A DNA stretch of 64,000 nucleotides, from the NCBI RefSeq assembly GCF_900114155.1, contig NZ_FOSC01000003.1:236632-300631 (forward strand), given 5' to 3'. The notes below the pieces were generated by a model that had not been told where the DNA came from, ran no database searches, and saw only the letters and a program-made list of their open reading frames with translations. This DNA is from Marinobacter persicus (GTDB lineage: Bacteria > Pseudomonadota > Gammaproteobacteria > Pseudomonadales > Oleiphilaceae). Shown here one piece after another: positions 1 through 9,463 of the stretch. Numbering within the stretch: position 1 is the stretch's first letter; the number at the start of each line of letters is the position of its first letter. The position numbers were made by a program, and so were the translations under genes.

Positions 1-681
1 AACCTGGACATCAAGAGCAACATTCTGTCGGCTGCCGGCATGTTGGAGCCTGGCGCCAGTGCTGACGAGATTGAAAACACATTCGAACGTTTCGATGTTC
101 GCCTCGTGGATCTGGACACCGGTAAATACGTGGAACCTGCCACCGTGGGTGTGGAAGACCCCATGAAGTACGACATGTACAAAGCCGCTTCGGATCCGGA
201 CCTGTCCACCAACATTCCGTCCTCCGAAGACAAGGCAGGCATCAAGCGCCGCCCGAACGTGGCCAAGATCTACACCCTGAGCGAGAACGGCGAGCTGACC
301 CGTGTGGTTCTGCCGGTTCACGGCTATGGTCTGTGGTCCACCCTGTATGGCTTCATGTCGTTGGAAGGCGACCTGAACACCATTGAGGGTCTGGGCTTCT
401 ATTCCCACGCCGAAACGCCTGGTCTGGGCGGTGAGGTTGATAACCCCCGCTGGAAGCAGCAGTGGGTTGGCAAGGAACTTTATGCCGAAAACCCCACCGA
501 ACCCCAGATCCGCTTGGTGAAAGGTGGCGTGAGTGCCGACGCCAGGAACAAGGAGCACAAGATCGACGCTCTTTCCGGTGCGACACTGACCAGCCGCGGT
601 GTGCAGCAGCTCGTCAACTACTGGATGGGTGACCGTGGCTTCGCCCCGTTCCTGAAAAATCTTCGTGAAGGGGAGGTCTGA
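1..681 (+). CDS. nqrC: Na+-translocating NADH:quinone reductase subunit C (5'-truncated by window)
   Basis: NqrC is the membrane-anchored FMN subunit of the sodium-pumping NADH:ubiquinone oxidoreductase. The frame is open from base 1 (reading [13 protein letters not shown]), so the gene begins before the window; the first ATG at 40 is internal. The signature SGATLTS near the C-terminus (about bases 574-594) contains the threonine that carries covalently attached FMN in this family. It is followed after 2 bases by nqrD, and the flavin transferase ApbE that loads the FMN is encoded downstream in the same run of genes. The N-terminal membrane anchor is outside the window. Identification is firm. 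Confidence 0.96.
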   Translation, partial: NLDIKSNILSAAGMLEPGASADEIENTFERFDVRLVDLDTGKYVEPATVGVEDPMKYDMYKAASDPDLSTNIPSSEDKAGIKRRPNVAKIYTLSENGELTRVVLPVHGYGLWSTLYGFMSLEGDLNTIEGLGFYSHAETPGLGGEVDNPRWKQQWVGKELYAENPTEPQIRLVKGGVSADARNKEHKIDALSGATLTSRGVQQLVNYWMGDRGFAPFLKNLREGEV

Positions 682-683
682 TC

Positions 684-1349
684 ATGGCAGGTGAATCAGC
701 CAAACAGGTTCTCTTCGAACCAATTTTCAGTAACAACCCTATCGCCCTTCAGATCCTTGGTATCTGTTCGGCGCTGGCGGTAACCACCAGCATGAGCGTC
801 AGTATCGTCATGTCTCTGGCGGTTATTGCAGTTACCGGCTTTTCCAGCCTGGCGGTGTCGCTGGTGCGCACACAAATTCCGGGTAGCATCCGGATTATTG
901 TACAGATGACCATCATCGCCTCGCTGGTTATTGTGGTTGACCAGGTGCTGAAGGCCTATGCCTATGAAATCTCCAAGCAGCTGTCGGTATTCGTTGGTCT
1001 GATTATTACCAACTGTATCGTCATGGGCCGCGCGGAAGGTTTCGCGATGAACAACACGCCGGGCATGAGCTTCCTGGACGGTATTGGTAACGGTCTGGGT
1101 TATTCGATCATCTTGCTGTTTGTGGCTTTTTTCCGCGAATTGCTGGGTGCCGGTTCCCTGTTCGGCGTTACCCTGCTGTCACCGGTGAACGAAGGCGGCT
1201 GGTACGTCACCAACGGCTTGCTGCTGTTGCCGCCGAGTGCGTTCTTCATCATCGGTCTGGCAATCTGGGCTCTGCGTACCTGGAAGCCTGAGCAGGTTGA
1301 AGAGGAAGACTTCAAAATGTCCGCTCACAAAGTTAAGGAGGCCTTCTGA
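684..1349 (+). CDS. nqrD: Na+-NQR subunit D
   Basis: Integral membrane subunit of Na+-NQR, 221 residues, the usual length. The protein is almost entirely hydrophobic with about six membrane segments (starting near residue 20, for example [18 protein letters not shown] stretch) and a charged C-terminal tail. In this family NqrD and NqrE are inverted-topology homologues that share an intramembrane iron centre and form part of the sodium path. The ATG sits 2 bases after the nqrC stop and the stop overlaps the nqrE start by one base (TGATGG), as expected of a tightly coupled operon. Confidence 0.95.
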   Translation: MAGESAKQVLFEPIFSNNPIALQILGICSALAVTTSMSVSIVMSLAVIAVTGFSSLAVSLVRTQIPGSIRIIVQMTIIASLVIVVDQVLKAYAYEISKQLSVFVGLIITNCIVMGRAEGFAMNNTPGMSFLDGIGNGLGYSIILLFVAFFRELLGAGSLFGVTLLSPVNEGGWYVTNGLLLLPPSAFFIIGLAIWALRTWKPEQVEEEDFKMSAHKVKEAF

Positions 1350-1957
1350 TGGAACATTACATCAATCTGATCCTGAAGGCCGTCTTTGTTGAGAACATGG
1401 CGCTGGCGTTCTTCCTGGGGATGTGTACCTTCCTGGCGATCTCCAAGAAGATCGAGGCAGCGACCGGTCTGGGTATCGCGGTAATTGTCGTACTGACCGT
1501 TACCGTGCCGGTAAACAACCTGTTGTTTAACACTATCCTGCGCGAAGGCGCCCTGGACTGGGCCGGTCTGCCGAATGTGGATCTGAGCTTTCTGGGCCTG
1601 CTGGCGTACATCGGCGTTATTGCGGCTATTGTTCAGATCATGGAAATGGTGCTGGACAAATACATTCCCGCGCTCTATGCAGCGCTGGGCGTGTTCCTGC
1701 CACTGATCACGGTGAACTGCGCCATCCTGGGTGCCTCACTGTTCATGGTGGAGCGTGACTACACCTTCGGTGAAAGTGTGGTGTATGGCTTTGGCGCCGG
1801 CCTCGGCTGGGCTTTGGCTATCGTCGCGTTGGCGGGTATCCGCGAAAAGCTCAAGTACAGCGATGTTCCGGACGGTCTGCGTGGCCTTGGCATCACCTTC
1901 ATTACCGTGGGTCTGATGTCGCTTGGCTTCATGTCGTTCTCCGGCATCTCCCTGTAA
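1349..1957 (+). CDS. nqrE: Na+-NQR subunit E
   Basis: Six-helix membrane subunit of Na+-NQR, 202 residues, typical length. It starts within the nqrD stop (overlap of one base) after an AAGGAGG ribosome site at about 1334-1341. The segment [10 protein letters not shown] near residue 120 holds the conserved Cys that, with its NqrD counterpart, binds the intramembrane iron cluster in known structures. It partners NqrD. The spacing to nqrF is 37 bases. Identification is firm. Confidence 0.95.
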   Translation: MEHYINLILKAVFVENMALAFFLGMCTFLAISKKIEAATGLGIAVIVVLTVTVPVNNLLFNTILREGALDWAGLPNVDLSFLGLLAYIGVIAAIVQIMEMVLDKYIPALYAALGVFLPLITVNCAILGASLFMVERDYTFGESVVYGFGAGLGWALAIVALAGIREKLKYSDVPDGLRGLGITFITVGLMSLGFMSFSGISL

Positions 1958-1994
1958 TTCATCCGGTGATTCGGTTTAACGAAAAGGCGAGACC

Positions 1995-3221
1995 ATGAGT
2001 ACAGAAATCATTCTTGGCGTGGTCATGTTCACCGTTATCGTGCTGGCGCTGGTTGCGATCATTCTCGCAGCCCGCTCCAAGCTGGTAAGCACCGGTGATG
2101 TGACCATCGAGATCAACGACGATCCGGAGCATACGCTCAAAACGCCCGCCGGCGGCAAGCTGCTGGGCACCCTGGCCAACAACGGCATTTACCTGTCTTC
2201 CGCCTGTGGCGGTGGCGGCACCTGTGCCCAGTGCAAGTGCAAGGTTCTGGAAGGCGGCGGCGCGATGCTGCCCACTGAAAAGACCCACTTCACCAACCGG
2301 GAAGAGAAAGAAGGCTGGCGCCTGTCTTGCCAGGTTCCGGTGAAGCAGGACATGCAGGTGGAAGTACCGGAAGAGTTCTTCGGTGTGAAGAAGTGGGAAT
2401 GCGAAGTGGTGTCCAACCACAACGTGGCCACCTTCATCAAGGAACTGGTACTGAAGCTTCCGGAAGGCGAGGAAGTGGACTTCCGTGCCGGCGGTTATGT
2501 GCAGCTGGAATGCCCTCCGTTCGACATCAGCTTCAAGGACTTCGACATTGAAGAAGAATTCCACGAAGACTGGGACAAGTTCGATCTGTGGAGCCTGCGC
2601 ACCGTCAACAAGGAAGAGACCATCCGCGCATACTCCATGGCCAACTACCCGGAAGAGAAGGGCGTACTGAAGTTCAACATCCGTATTGCCACTCCGCCTC
2701 CCGGTACCGATCATTCGCCGGGCATCATGTCCAGCTACGTGTTCAACCTGAAGCCGGGTGACAAGATCACTGTGATGGGACCGTTTGGTGAGTTTTTTGC
2801 CAAGGACACTGATAACGAAATGGTGTTCATTGGTGGTGGTGCCGGTATGGCGCCCATGCGCTCACACATCTTTGATCAGCTCAAGCGCCTGAACTCCAAC
2901 CGGAAGATCAGCTTCTGGTACGGTGCCCGCAGTGTGCGCGAAATGTTCTACGTGGAAGATTTCGACCAGCTGCAGGAAGAAAACGACAACTTCGAATGGC
3001 ACGTGGCGCTTTCCGACCCGCTGCCGGACGACAACTGGGAAGGCCCCACCGGCTTTATCCATAATGTGTTGTACGAAAACTACCTGAAGGACCACCCGGC
3101 TCCGGAAGATTGTGAGTACTACATGTGTGGGCCCCCCATCATGAACTCCTCTGTCATCAAGATGCTCAAGGATCTGGGGGTCGAGGAAGAAAACATCATG
3201 CTGGACGACTTCGGGGGTTAA
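1995..3221 (+). CDS. nqrF: Na+-NQR subunit F (NADH dehydrogenase, FAD and 2Fe-2S)
   Basis: Entry point of electrons into Na+-NQR: oxidises NADH with FAD and passes electrons to a 2Fe-2S centre. Order of parts in 408 residues: one N-terminal membrane helix (about 5-25); ferredoxin domain with [15 protein letters not shown] and a fourth Cys in RLSCQ (about residues 70-115); FAD domain with [12 protein letters not shown] (about 210); NADH domain with [14 protein letters not shown] (about 275) and [10 protein letters not shown] near the C-terminus. All cluster cysteines are present. It ends the nqr structural genes; apbE follows after 9 bases. Confidence 0.97.
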   Translation: MSTEIILGVVMFTVIVLALVAIILAARSKLVSTGDVTIEINDDPEHTLKTPAGGKLLGTLANNGIYLSSACGGGGTCAQCKCKVLEGGGAMLPTEKTHFTNREEKEGWRLSCQVPVKQDMQVEVPEEFFGVKKWECEVVSNHNVATFIKELVLKLPEGEEVDFRAGGYVQLECPPFDISFKDFDIEEEFHEDWDKFDLWSLRTVNKEETIRAYSMANYPEEKGVLKFNIRIATPPPGTDHSPGIMSSYVFNLKPGDKITVMGPFGEFFAKDTDNEMVFIGGGAGMAPMRSHIFDQLKRLNSNRKISFWYGARSVREMFYVEDFDQLQEENDNFEWHVALSDPLPDDNWEGPTGFIHNVLYENYLKDHPAPEDCEYYMCGPPIMNSSVIKMLKDLGVEEENIMLDDFGG

Positions 3222-3230
3222 TCCATAGCG

Positions 3231-4283
3231 ATGACAACCGGCATGAACAGACCCGTCAGGGCCGCCATCACCAGTGCATTCTTTGCGCTGGTGATGGCGG
3301 CCCTGGCGGGTTGCTCGTTTCAGGACGAGGAAAAAATCTGGGAAATATCCGGCGGCATCTTCGGTACGCGCTACCACATCAATGTGGTCTTGCACGAGGA
3401 TGAAGAGCGGCTGCGAAACTTGGCCAGCGGCATTCAGGAAGAGCTTCAGTCGGTGGACCAGGCCATGTCCACCTGGAAAGACGATTCGGAACTGTCCCGC
3501 TTTAACCAGAAATCCGACCAGAGCCAATGGACCGAGGTTTCCGGACCGCTGTTCGAGGTGCTGTCGGAGGCCCGGCGTATCGCGGAAATGACCGACGGGG
3601 CACTGGACATCACCATTGGCCCGGTCGTCAACCTGTGGGGGTTTGGCCCCGATGCCAGGCCGGAAACCGTGCCGGGAGAAGACGCGCTGACCCGGGCCCT
3701 GGCGGAGACAGGTTGGCAGCACCTGGAGCTGGATGCCGGGCGCCAGGCTATTCGCTCGGAGATTCCGTTGTATCTGGATTTATCAGCCATTGCCAAGGGT
3801 TATGGTGTGGATGTGGTGGCCCGCTATCTCGACAAGCAGGGCGTGGCAGCGTACCTTGTGGAGGTTGGTGGTGAAGTCCGGGTAAATGGCCGCAAGCCGG
3901 ATGGCAGCGCCTGGAAACTGGCGGTTGAACAGCCGGTGGAAAATGGCCGTGAGGTTAATCGGATTGTCGCGCTTGAGTCGCAGGCCATGGCCACCTCCGG
4001 CGATTATCGTAACTATTACGAATCGGAAGGGCAGCGCTATTCCCATACAATTGACCCGAAAACGGGTAGACCGATTCAACACCGGCTGGCCTCGGTGACT
4101 GTCATCAGCGAAAGCAGCATGACTGCAGACGGGCTGGCTACTGCGTTTAATGTGATGGGCCATGAACGTGCCATGGCCCTGGCAACGCGGGAAAATATTC
4201 CCGCCTACTTCATCGTGCGGGCCGAGGACGGGGGCTTTGAAAGCCATCAAACTCCGGCGTTCGGCTCGTACCGCGTTCAGTAA
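3231..4283 (+). CDS. apbE: FAD:protein FMN transferase ApbE (lipoprotein)
   Basis: ApbE attaches FMN through a phosphoester bond to threonines of NqrB and NqrC in the periplasm. The 350-residue protein opens with a lipoprotein signal (hydrophobic run followed by ALAGCS, cleavage before Cys at about residue 28). Family marks seen are GTRYHINVV, GGEVRVNGRKPDG, ATSGDYRNYYE and the late MTADGLATAFNVMG segment containing the Mg/FAD-binding aspartate. Position directly behind nqrF and before nqrM matches its role in maturing the complex. The start could also be the ATG at 3243; the signal peptide fits either. Confidence 0.95.
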   Translation: MTTGMNRPVRAAITSAFFALVMAALAGCSFQDEEKIWEISGGIFGTRYHINVVLHEDEERLRNLASGIQEELQSVDQAMSTWKDDSELSRFNQKSDQSQWTEVSGPLFEVLSEARRIAEMTDGALDITIGPVVNLWGFGPDARPETVPGEDALTRALAETGWQHLELDAGRQAIRSEIPLYLDLSAIAKGYGVDVVARYLDKQGVAAYLVEVGGEVRVNGRKPDGSAWKLAVEQPVENGREVNRIVALESQAMATSGDYRNYYESEGQRYSHTIDPKTGRPIQHRLASVTVISESSMTADGLATAFNVMGHERAMALATRENIPAYFIVRAEDGGFESHQTPAFGSYRVQ

Positions 4284-4294
4284 AGGAGGGCGCA

Positions 4295-4534
4295 ATGGGT
4301 ACTTTTCTCCTGGTGCTGGGTATCGTTGTGCTGCTGGTTGCAGCTATGTCTGTCGGCGTTATTTTCGGCCGTAAACCGATCAGTGGTACCTGCGGTGGTA
4401 TTGGTGCTTTGGGCATCAGCACATCCTGTGAAATTTGCGGTGGTAATACCCAGAAATGCGAAGAAAGCCGGGAAGAGTCCGGCAAACCCCAGCCTGAAGA
4501 TCTTGCCTACGACGCGACCCGGACAGATAAATAA
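4295..4534 (+). CDS. nqrM: NqrM, Na+-NQR maturation protein (DUF539)
   Basis: Small membrane protein of 79 residues required in known systems for assembling Na+-NQR, thought to deliver iron to the NqrD/NqrE cluster. One N-terminal membrane helix (LLVLGIVVLLVAAMSVGVIF region) is followed by the cysteine set CGGIGALG...STSCEICGG...KCEE, all four Cys of the family being present. It follows apbE after 11 bases with an AAAGGAGG ribosome site at 4282-4289. The charged tail is variable in the family. Confidence 0.93.
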   Translation: MGTFLLVLGIVVLLVAAMSVGVIFGRKPISGTCGGIGALGISTSCEICGGNTQKCEESREESGKPQPEDLAYDATRTDK

Positions 4535-4593
4535 TCCCTGTCCGGGGTCTGGCTAAACAATTCTTACAACGTGCATAAGGAGTGACTGCGCAG

Positions 4594-5985
4594 ATGGCAG
4601 AACATCATTACGACGTTGTCGTTATCGGAGCCGGTCCTGCTGGCGAGGGTGCGGCCATGAATGCGACCAAGCATAACAAGCGTGTCGCCATTATCGAGGA
4701 CAAGCCCCAGGTAGGCGGCAACTGTACCCATTGGGGTACCATTCCCTCCAAGGCTTTGAGACACTCGGTCAAGCAGATCATCACGTTCAATACCAACCAG
4801 ATGTTCCGCGACATCGGCGAGCCGCGCTGGTTCTCTTTTCCACGGGTACTGCAGAATGCCCAGAAGGTTATCGGCAAGCAGGTGAAGCTCAGAACCGGTT
4901 TTTATGCCCGCAATCGGGTGGATCTGATTAATGGCCGTGCCTCTTTCCTGGACAAGAACCGTATTGAGGTCCGGGGCAACAAGTCGGTGGAAGTGCTGAA
5001 CTTCAAACAGGCCATCGTAGCCACCGGTTCACGCCCGTTCCTGCCGCCGGATGTGGATTTCCGCCATCATCGCATCTACAACTCCGACTCCATTCTGAAT
5101 CTGTCGCACACACCGCGCACGTTGATCATCTTCGGTGCCGGCGTTATTGGTTCCGAGTACGCCTCCATCTTTGCCGGTCTGGGCGTGAAGGTGGATCTGA
5201 TCAACCCTGGCAGCCGCATCCTGTCGTTCCTGGACGATGAAATCTCCGATGCGCTCAGCTATCACCTGCGCAGCAACGGGGTGCTGATTCGCCATAACGA
5301 GATGTACGAGTCGGTCGAGGGTGACGATCACGGGGTGGTGTTGTCACTGAAGTCCGGCAAGAAAATCCGCGCCGATGCCTTCCTGTGGGCGGCCGGCCGC
5401 AGCGGTAACACCGACAACCTGGGCCTTGAGAACGTTGGGCTGGAGGCTAACAACCGTGGCCAGCTGGCCGTGGACAAGCATTACCGCACCGAGGTCGAGA
5501 ACATTTACGCGGTGGGTGATGTGATTGGCTGGCCGAGCCTGGCCAGTGCTGCCTATGACCAGGGTCGTTCGGCCGCCTCTGACATCGCCCAGGACGAGTA
5601 TTTCCGTTTTGTAAACGATGTGCCTACCGGCATCTACACCATTCCGGAGATCAGTTCGGTGGGCCGGACCGAGCAGGAACTGACCGAAGCCAAGGTGCCT
5701 TATGAAATCGGCAAGGCGTTTTTCAAGCACCTGGCCCGGGCGCAGATTACCGGCGAATCGGTGGGTATGCTGAAAATTCTGTTCCACCCGCAAACCAAGG
5801 AAATTCTGGGGATCCACTGCTTTGGTGACCAGGCGGCCGAGATCGTACACATCGGCCAGGCCATCATGAACCAGAAAGGGGAGGGTAATACCCTGGATTA
5901 CTTCATTAACACGACCTTCAACTACCCGACCATGGCCGAGGCCTACCGGGTAGCGGCGCTCAATGGTCTGAACCGGATCTTCTGA
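4594..5985 (+). CDS. sthA: Soluble pyridine nucleotide transhydrogenase
   Basis: Cytosolic flavoprotein that moves electrons between NADPH and NAD+, balancing the two pools. Seen: FAD-binding [14 protein letters not shown] at the N-terminus; the [18 protein letters not shown] segment where related disulfide reductases have a redox CxxxxC pair but this family keeps only one Cys; a second dinucleotide site [17 protein letters not shown] near residue 180; [14 protein letters not shown]; and a C-terminal dimerisation domain. I take the ATG at 4594 as start, with AAGGAG at 4577-4582; a GTG at 4582 lies inside that ribosome site. Length 463 is usual. Confidence 0.95.
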   Translation: MAEHHYDVVVIGAGPAGEGAAMNATKHNKRVAIIEDKPQVGGNCTHWGTIPSKALRHSVKQIITFNTNQMFRDIGEPRWFSFPRVLQNAQKVIGKQVKLRTGFYARNRVDLINGRASFLDKNRIEVRGNKSVEVLNFKQAIVATGSRPFLPPDVDFRHHRIYNSDSILNLSHTPRTLIIFGAGVIGSEYASIFAGLGVKVDLINPGSRILSFLDDEISDALSYHLRSNGVLIRHNEMYESVEGDDHGVVLSLKSGKKIRADAFLWAAGRSGNTDNLGLENVGLEANNRGQLAVDKHYRTEVENIYAVGDVIGWPSLASAAYDQGRSAASDIAQDEYFRFVNDVPTGIYTIPEISSVGRTEQELTEAKVPYEIGKAFFKHLARAQITGESVGMLKILFHPQTKEILGIHCFGDQAAEIVHIGQAIMNQKGEGNTLDYFINTTFNYPTMAEAYRVAALNGLNRIF

Positions 5986-5987
5986 TG

Positions 5988-6012
5988 CCGGCCATGCCCC
6001 GGCCGGTGTTTT
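5988..6012 (+). terminator. Probable terminator after sthA
   Basis: CCGGCC at 5988-5993 pairs with GGCCGG at 6001-6006 across a 7-base loop, followed by TGTTTT. It lies 3 bases after the sthA stop, between convergent genes. The T-run is short, so efficiency is uncertain. Confidence 0.5.
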
Positions 6013-6013
6013 A

Positions 6014-6790
6014 TCACGCCGGTTCGGGGCTCTGTGATTCTTCTTTGGGCAGTGTCAGCAGCGCCTGTGCCCGGTTCTCAAAGTAGGTCCGGGTGCTGGT
6101 GGGATAGTCGGTAATGATACTGTCCACGCCGATATCCTCAAGTTTCAGTATGTCGTGAATGCGGTTTACCGTCCAGGCGGAAACGTGCATGTCGAGGCGG
6201 TGTGCCTGCTCCACCAGACCGGGCGTGAGAATTTTCCACTTTGCGCAGAAATACTCGCACCCCAGGCGTTTGGCCAGGTTCAGCGGTTTCGGGAACCGGC
6301 GCTCGGCGACCAGGCCAATGCGAATGTCCCGGTTACGGCGGCGTATTTCCCGCAAAAAACGCGGGTCTGAAGAGGTCACCGCCACACGGCGGTACAGATC
6401 CCGGCGCTGAATGATTTCGGTCAACCGGTTACACAGAATGTTCAGGCGCGAACCGGTGTCTTTTTTCACTTCCAGTTGCAGGTGTTCCAGGTCCGGGAAC
6501 TGGTCCAGCAATTGTTCCAGTGACGGAATGCCGGTTTTGGTGGGCCAACCGGTGACGTTGCGACGGGCGTCCATATTCGCCAGTTCGGCGACGGTGTAGT
6601 TCCCCACATTGCCCTTGTGGCTGGTGGTGCGGTCAACGGTTAAATCGTGTACCAGTACCGGCACACCGTCTTTGGACAGCACCAGGTCCAGCTCGAAATG
6701 CCGTATGCCCTGCCGGTAGGCATGGTAAAAGCCTGGCAGGGTATTTTCGGGGGCTTCTCCCTTGGCCCCCCGGTGACCATAAACGATCAT
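6014..6790 (-). CDS. Glycerophosphodiester phosphodiesterase family protein
   Basis: Hydrolyses glycerophosphodiesters to sn-glycerol-3-phosphate and an alcohol. The 258-residue protein shows the GDPD-barrel signatures: YGHRGAKGEAPENTLPGF at the N-terminus (catalytic His and the ENT Glu), ELDLVLSKDGVPVLVHD (metal-binding Glu/Asp and second catalytic His), LQLEVKKD and the late SAWTVNR. There is no signal peptide, so it resembles cytosolic UgpQ rather than periplasmic GlpQ. Its start overlaps the end of the upstream DAHP synthase by 4 bases, so the two are probably cotranscribed. Confidence 0.9.
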   Translation of the reverse strand: MIVYGHRGAKGEAPENTLPGFYHAYRQGIRHFELDLVLSKDGVPVLVHDLTVDRTTSHKGNVGNYTVAELANMDARRNVTGWPTKTGIPSLEQLLDQFPDLEHLQLEVKKDTGSRLNILCNRLTEIIQRRDLYRRVAVTSSDPRFLREIRRRNRDIRIGLVAERRFPKPLNLAKRLGCEYFCAKWKILTPGLVEQAHRLDMHVSAWTVNRIHDILKLEDIGVDSIITDYPTSTRTYFENRAQALLTLPKEESQSPEPA

Positions 6791-7914
6791 TCTGCCGCAC
6801 TGCTCCTCAGGCGATGGTAAATGGCCTGGCGTTTCTTCCAGGTTTCATGGCACAGGCGAATGTCTTCCAGGTAAGCTGGCAGTTCGTGCATCAACAAGGC
6901 CTGTGGGCCGTCCACCAGCGCCTTTTCCGGCTTCGGGTGGAAATCCACCAGCACCATGTTGGCGCCGGCAATCACCCCCTGGGCGGTGGCGTGCATCACA
7001 TCCAGGATGCCGTCCGGGGATTGCTCGCGGCTGCCCACCGAGTGGGAGGGATCCACGCACACGGGCATGCGGGTGAGCCTCTTTACCGCCGGCACATGGG
7101 CAAAATCCACCATGTTGCGGTGTGGCTGCCCGGCTTCGGTTTTCATGCCGCGCAGGCAGAAAATAACATTGGCGTTGCCTTCGCTGGCCAGGTATTCCGC
7201 CGCGTTCAGGGATTCGTTCAGGGTGATGCCAAAGCCCCGCTTGAGCAGCACGGGGTAGGTGCTTTGCCGGCCAATGGCTTTCAGCAACTCGAAGTTCTGG
7301 GTATTGCGGGTGCCAACCTGCAGCATGACGCCGGTGGGGCGGCCGAGTTTTTCCAGGCAGGTGTCGATTTCCTCGATATGGCTTTCATGGGTGATCTCCA
7401 TGGCGATCACCTTGATGCCGTGCTTGCCGGCTTTCTCGAATACCCAGGGCAGGCAGCCCTTGCCATGACCCTGGAACGAATACGGGTTGGTACGCGGTTT
7501 GTAGGCGCCCATGCGGGTGCAGACCTCGCCGTTGTCCTCTAGCGCCTGCATCATCATTTCCACATGCTCGGGTACGTCCACCGCGCACAGCCCCGCGAAA
7601 ATATTCAGGTTGTCCTGGCTGAACTCTACGCCGTTGTAGGTGAAGCCGCTCTGGCGGTTGTCGTCCTTGTGGCGGCCGAGAATGCGGTAATCCTCGGAAA
7701 TGCGAATGGCTCGCTCGACCGCCGGCAGCGCTTCGATTTCTTCTTTGTCCAGGGTTTTTGTATCGCCCAGCAGGTAAATCTCCGTCAGCCGCTGGCTGGC
7801 ACCCTGGACCTCGTGCACCCGCAGGCTGACACCCGGCAGGTTTTCCAGGTAATGCATGGTCTGGCGATAGGCGTCGCTGTCCAGCGGCGTATTGGGGTGA
7901 AGAATGGCTAACAT
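6787..7914 (-). CDS. 3-deoxy-7-phosphoheptulonate (DAHP) synthase, type I-beta
   Basis: First step of the shikimate pathway, condensing PEP and erythrose-4-phosphate. The 375-residue protein has a short N-terminal ferredoxin-like domain (MLAILHPNTP...) followed by the barrel with YKPRTNPYSFQGHG, LKRGFGITLNESLNAAEY, GNANVIFCLRGMKT and CVDPSHSVGSREQ. This pattern fits the I-beta subgroup rather than the AroF/AroG/AroH I-alpha enzymes of E. coli. It overlaps the phosphodiesterase gene downstream by 4 bases and lies 14 bases from the TerB-like gene upstream. Regulation cannot be read from the sequence. Confidence 0.88.
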   Translation of the reverse strand: MLAILHPNTPLDSDAYRQTMHYLENLPGVSLRVHEVQGASQRLTEIYLLGDTKTLDKEEIEALPAVERAIRISEDYRILGRHKDDNRQSGFTYNGVEFSQDNLNIFAGLCAVDVPEHVEMMMQALEDNGEVCTRMGAYKPRTNPYSFQGHGKGCLPWVFEKAGKHGIKVIAMEITHESHIEEIDTCLEKLGRPTGVMLQVGTRNTQNFELLKAIGRQSTYPVLLKRGFGITLNESLNAAEYLASEGNANVIFCLRGMKTEAGQPHRNMVDFAHVPAVKRLTRMPVCVDPSHSVGSREQSPDGILDVMHATAQGVIAGANMVLVDFHPKPEKALVDGPQALLMHELPAYLEDIRLCHETWKKRQAIYHRLRSSAAE

Positions 7915-7928
7915 GGCGTCTCCTTGTA

Positions 7929-8378
7929 TTAACCCGCGGCGTTTTCAGCCTGGTGCCTGGCCTGCATGAATTCACGATGATTAAGATGCAGCAGGTCGGC
8001 AATACGGCGAATAAGGTGTTCTTCGTATTTGTCGATACGGCCATCGGCAAAGGCAACCCGCCAGATACTGACCAGTAGCGTGTGCTTTTCATCGTGGCTC
8101 AGTGTCTCGTTGATCTGCCCGGTGAACTCGTAAAGGGAAACCGCGTCGTCAGCGTGGGCCAGGGCGTCGTCCAGAATTTCCCGTGCTTCCTCGCGGGTGA
8201 TCTGGTGGGCTTTGACCGCGCAATCGACAATGGTTTGCAGCTCGCGCTCGTCCCGGTCATTATCGACGCCGGACAGCTGCACCATCAAGGCCGTGGCAGC
8301 CACGGCCAGCTGGTGATCATCGGGTTTGGCTGGTTCGGCTTCGGGGGCGGCGAACAGTTGTTTCAGGCGCTCGATCAT
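7929..8378 (-). CDS. TerB-like helical protein
   Basis: A 149-residue soluble, acidic, all-helical protein with the TerB/DjlA N-terminal pattern: repeated VQLSGVDNDRDERELQTI and WRVAFADGRIDKYEEHLIRRIADLL, where acidic residues in the ADG-type turns can hold metal. The function of stand-alone TerB-domain proteins outside ter operons is not established. It is encoded between dusA and the DAHP synthase gene, all on the minus strand with short gaps (20 and 14 bases), so it is probably part of one transcript without an obvious functional link. Confidence 0.75.
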   Translation of the reverse strand: MIERLKQLFAAPEAEPAKPDDHQLAVAATALMVQLSGVDNDRDERELQTIVDCAVKAHQITREEAREILDDALAHADDAVSLYEFTGQINETLSHDEKHTLLVSIWRVAFADGRIDKYEEHLIRRIADLLHLNHREFMQARHQAENAAG

Positions 8379-8398
8379 GCAGGCGGTTCTCCGTACTG

Positions 8399-9394
8399 TC
8401 AGGATTCGCGTACTTTGGCCAGGGCGTCTTCAATCACTTCCAGGCCGCTGCCGGGTTTGTGGGCATTCTCACTGATGTGTCGGCGGAACTGGCGGCCGCC
8501 GGGCATGCCGTGAAACAGCCCCATCACATGGCGCGACATGTGGGTGAGGTACACCCCCCGTTCCAGCTCCTGTTGAATGAACGGCAACATGGCCCGCAGG
8601 GCTTCGTGCCGGCTGGCAACGGTTGGCGGTTCACCAAAGAACTCGGTATCCACCGAGGCCAGCAGCCAGGGGTTGTGGTACGCCTCTCTACCGAGCATAA
8701 CACCGTCTGTGTGTTGCAGGTGCTGATGGCATTCATCAAATGTTTTAATGCCGCCGTTAATGATAATTTCCAGGTGCGGGTATTTCTCCTTCAGGCGGTA
8801 CACCCACTCGTATTTCAGCGGCGGAATGTCCCGGTTTTCCTTGGGGCTCAGGCCTTCCAGCACGGCAATGCGGGCATGAACGATAAATGTTTCACAGCCG
8901 GCGGCGGCCACCTTTTCGATAAACTCACACAGCTCGTCCCAGGACTCCCGACCATCAATACCAATGCGGTGTTTGGCGGTTACCGGCAAATCGGTGGCCG
9001 CTTTCATGGCCGCGACACCCTCAGCGACTTTGTCCGGGTAGGCCATCAGGCAGGCGCCGATCATGTTGTTTTGCACCCGGTCACTCGGGCAGCCCACGTT
9101 CAGGTTCACTTCATCAAACCCGAACTGCTCGGCAAGCTTCGCGCAGTGAGCCAGTTCGGCCGGATCACTGCCGCCGAGTTGCAGCGCCAGCGGGTGTTCG
9201 GATTCGTGATAACGCAAAAAGCGCTGGGTGTCGCCGTGAATCAGCGCGCCGGTGGTGACCATCTCGGTGTAGAGCAGCGTGTGGCGGCTTAGAATTCTCG
9301 CAAGGTAGCGAAAATGGGGCGTTGTCCAGTCCATCATCGGGGCAACGCTGAACTTGCGGGACAGAGCCGCGGGGGCAGGGGAGTTTTCTTGCAT
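8399..9394 (-). CDS. dusA: tRNA-dihydrouridine(20/20a) synthase DusA
   Basis: FMN enzyme that reduces uridines 20 and 20a in the tRNA D-loop using NADPH. Signatures: VAPMMDWTTPHFRYLARIL at the N-terminus, ALQLGGSDPAELA, the catalytic-cysteine segment NVGCPSDRVQNN (about residue 100), TAKHRIGID and the FMN phosphate-binding INGGIKT and VMLGREAYHNPW. The last pattern and the 331-residue length are typical of the DusA subfamily rather than DusB/DusC. It is the first gene of the minus-strand run and is separated from the GGDEF-EAL gene by 69 bases. Confidence 0.94.
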   Translation of the reverse strand: MQENSPAPAALSRKFSVAPMMDWTTPHFRYLARILSRHTLLYTEMVTTGALIHGDTQRFLRYHESEHPLALQLGGSDPAELAHCAKLAEQFGFDEVNLNVGCPSDRVQNNMIGACLMAYPDKVAEGVAAMKAATDLPVTAKHRIGIDGRESWDELCEFIEKVAAAGCETFIVHARIAVLEGLSPKENRDIPPLKYEWVYRLKEKYPHLEIIINGGIKTFDECHQHLQHTDGVMLGREAYHNPWLLASVDTEFFGEPPTVASRHEALRAMLPFIQQELERGVYLTHMSRHVMGLFHGMPGGRQFRRHISENAHKPGSGLEVIEDALAKVRES

Positions 9395-9463
9395 GATGAT
9401 TAGCTACTACTGTTCGCTGTATGGCCGGCTATAGAGGGCGAACAGTGTAGCAGGAAACCGGGC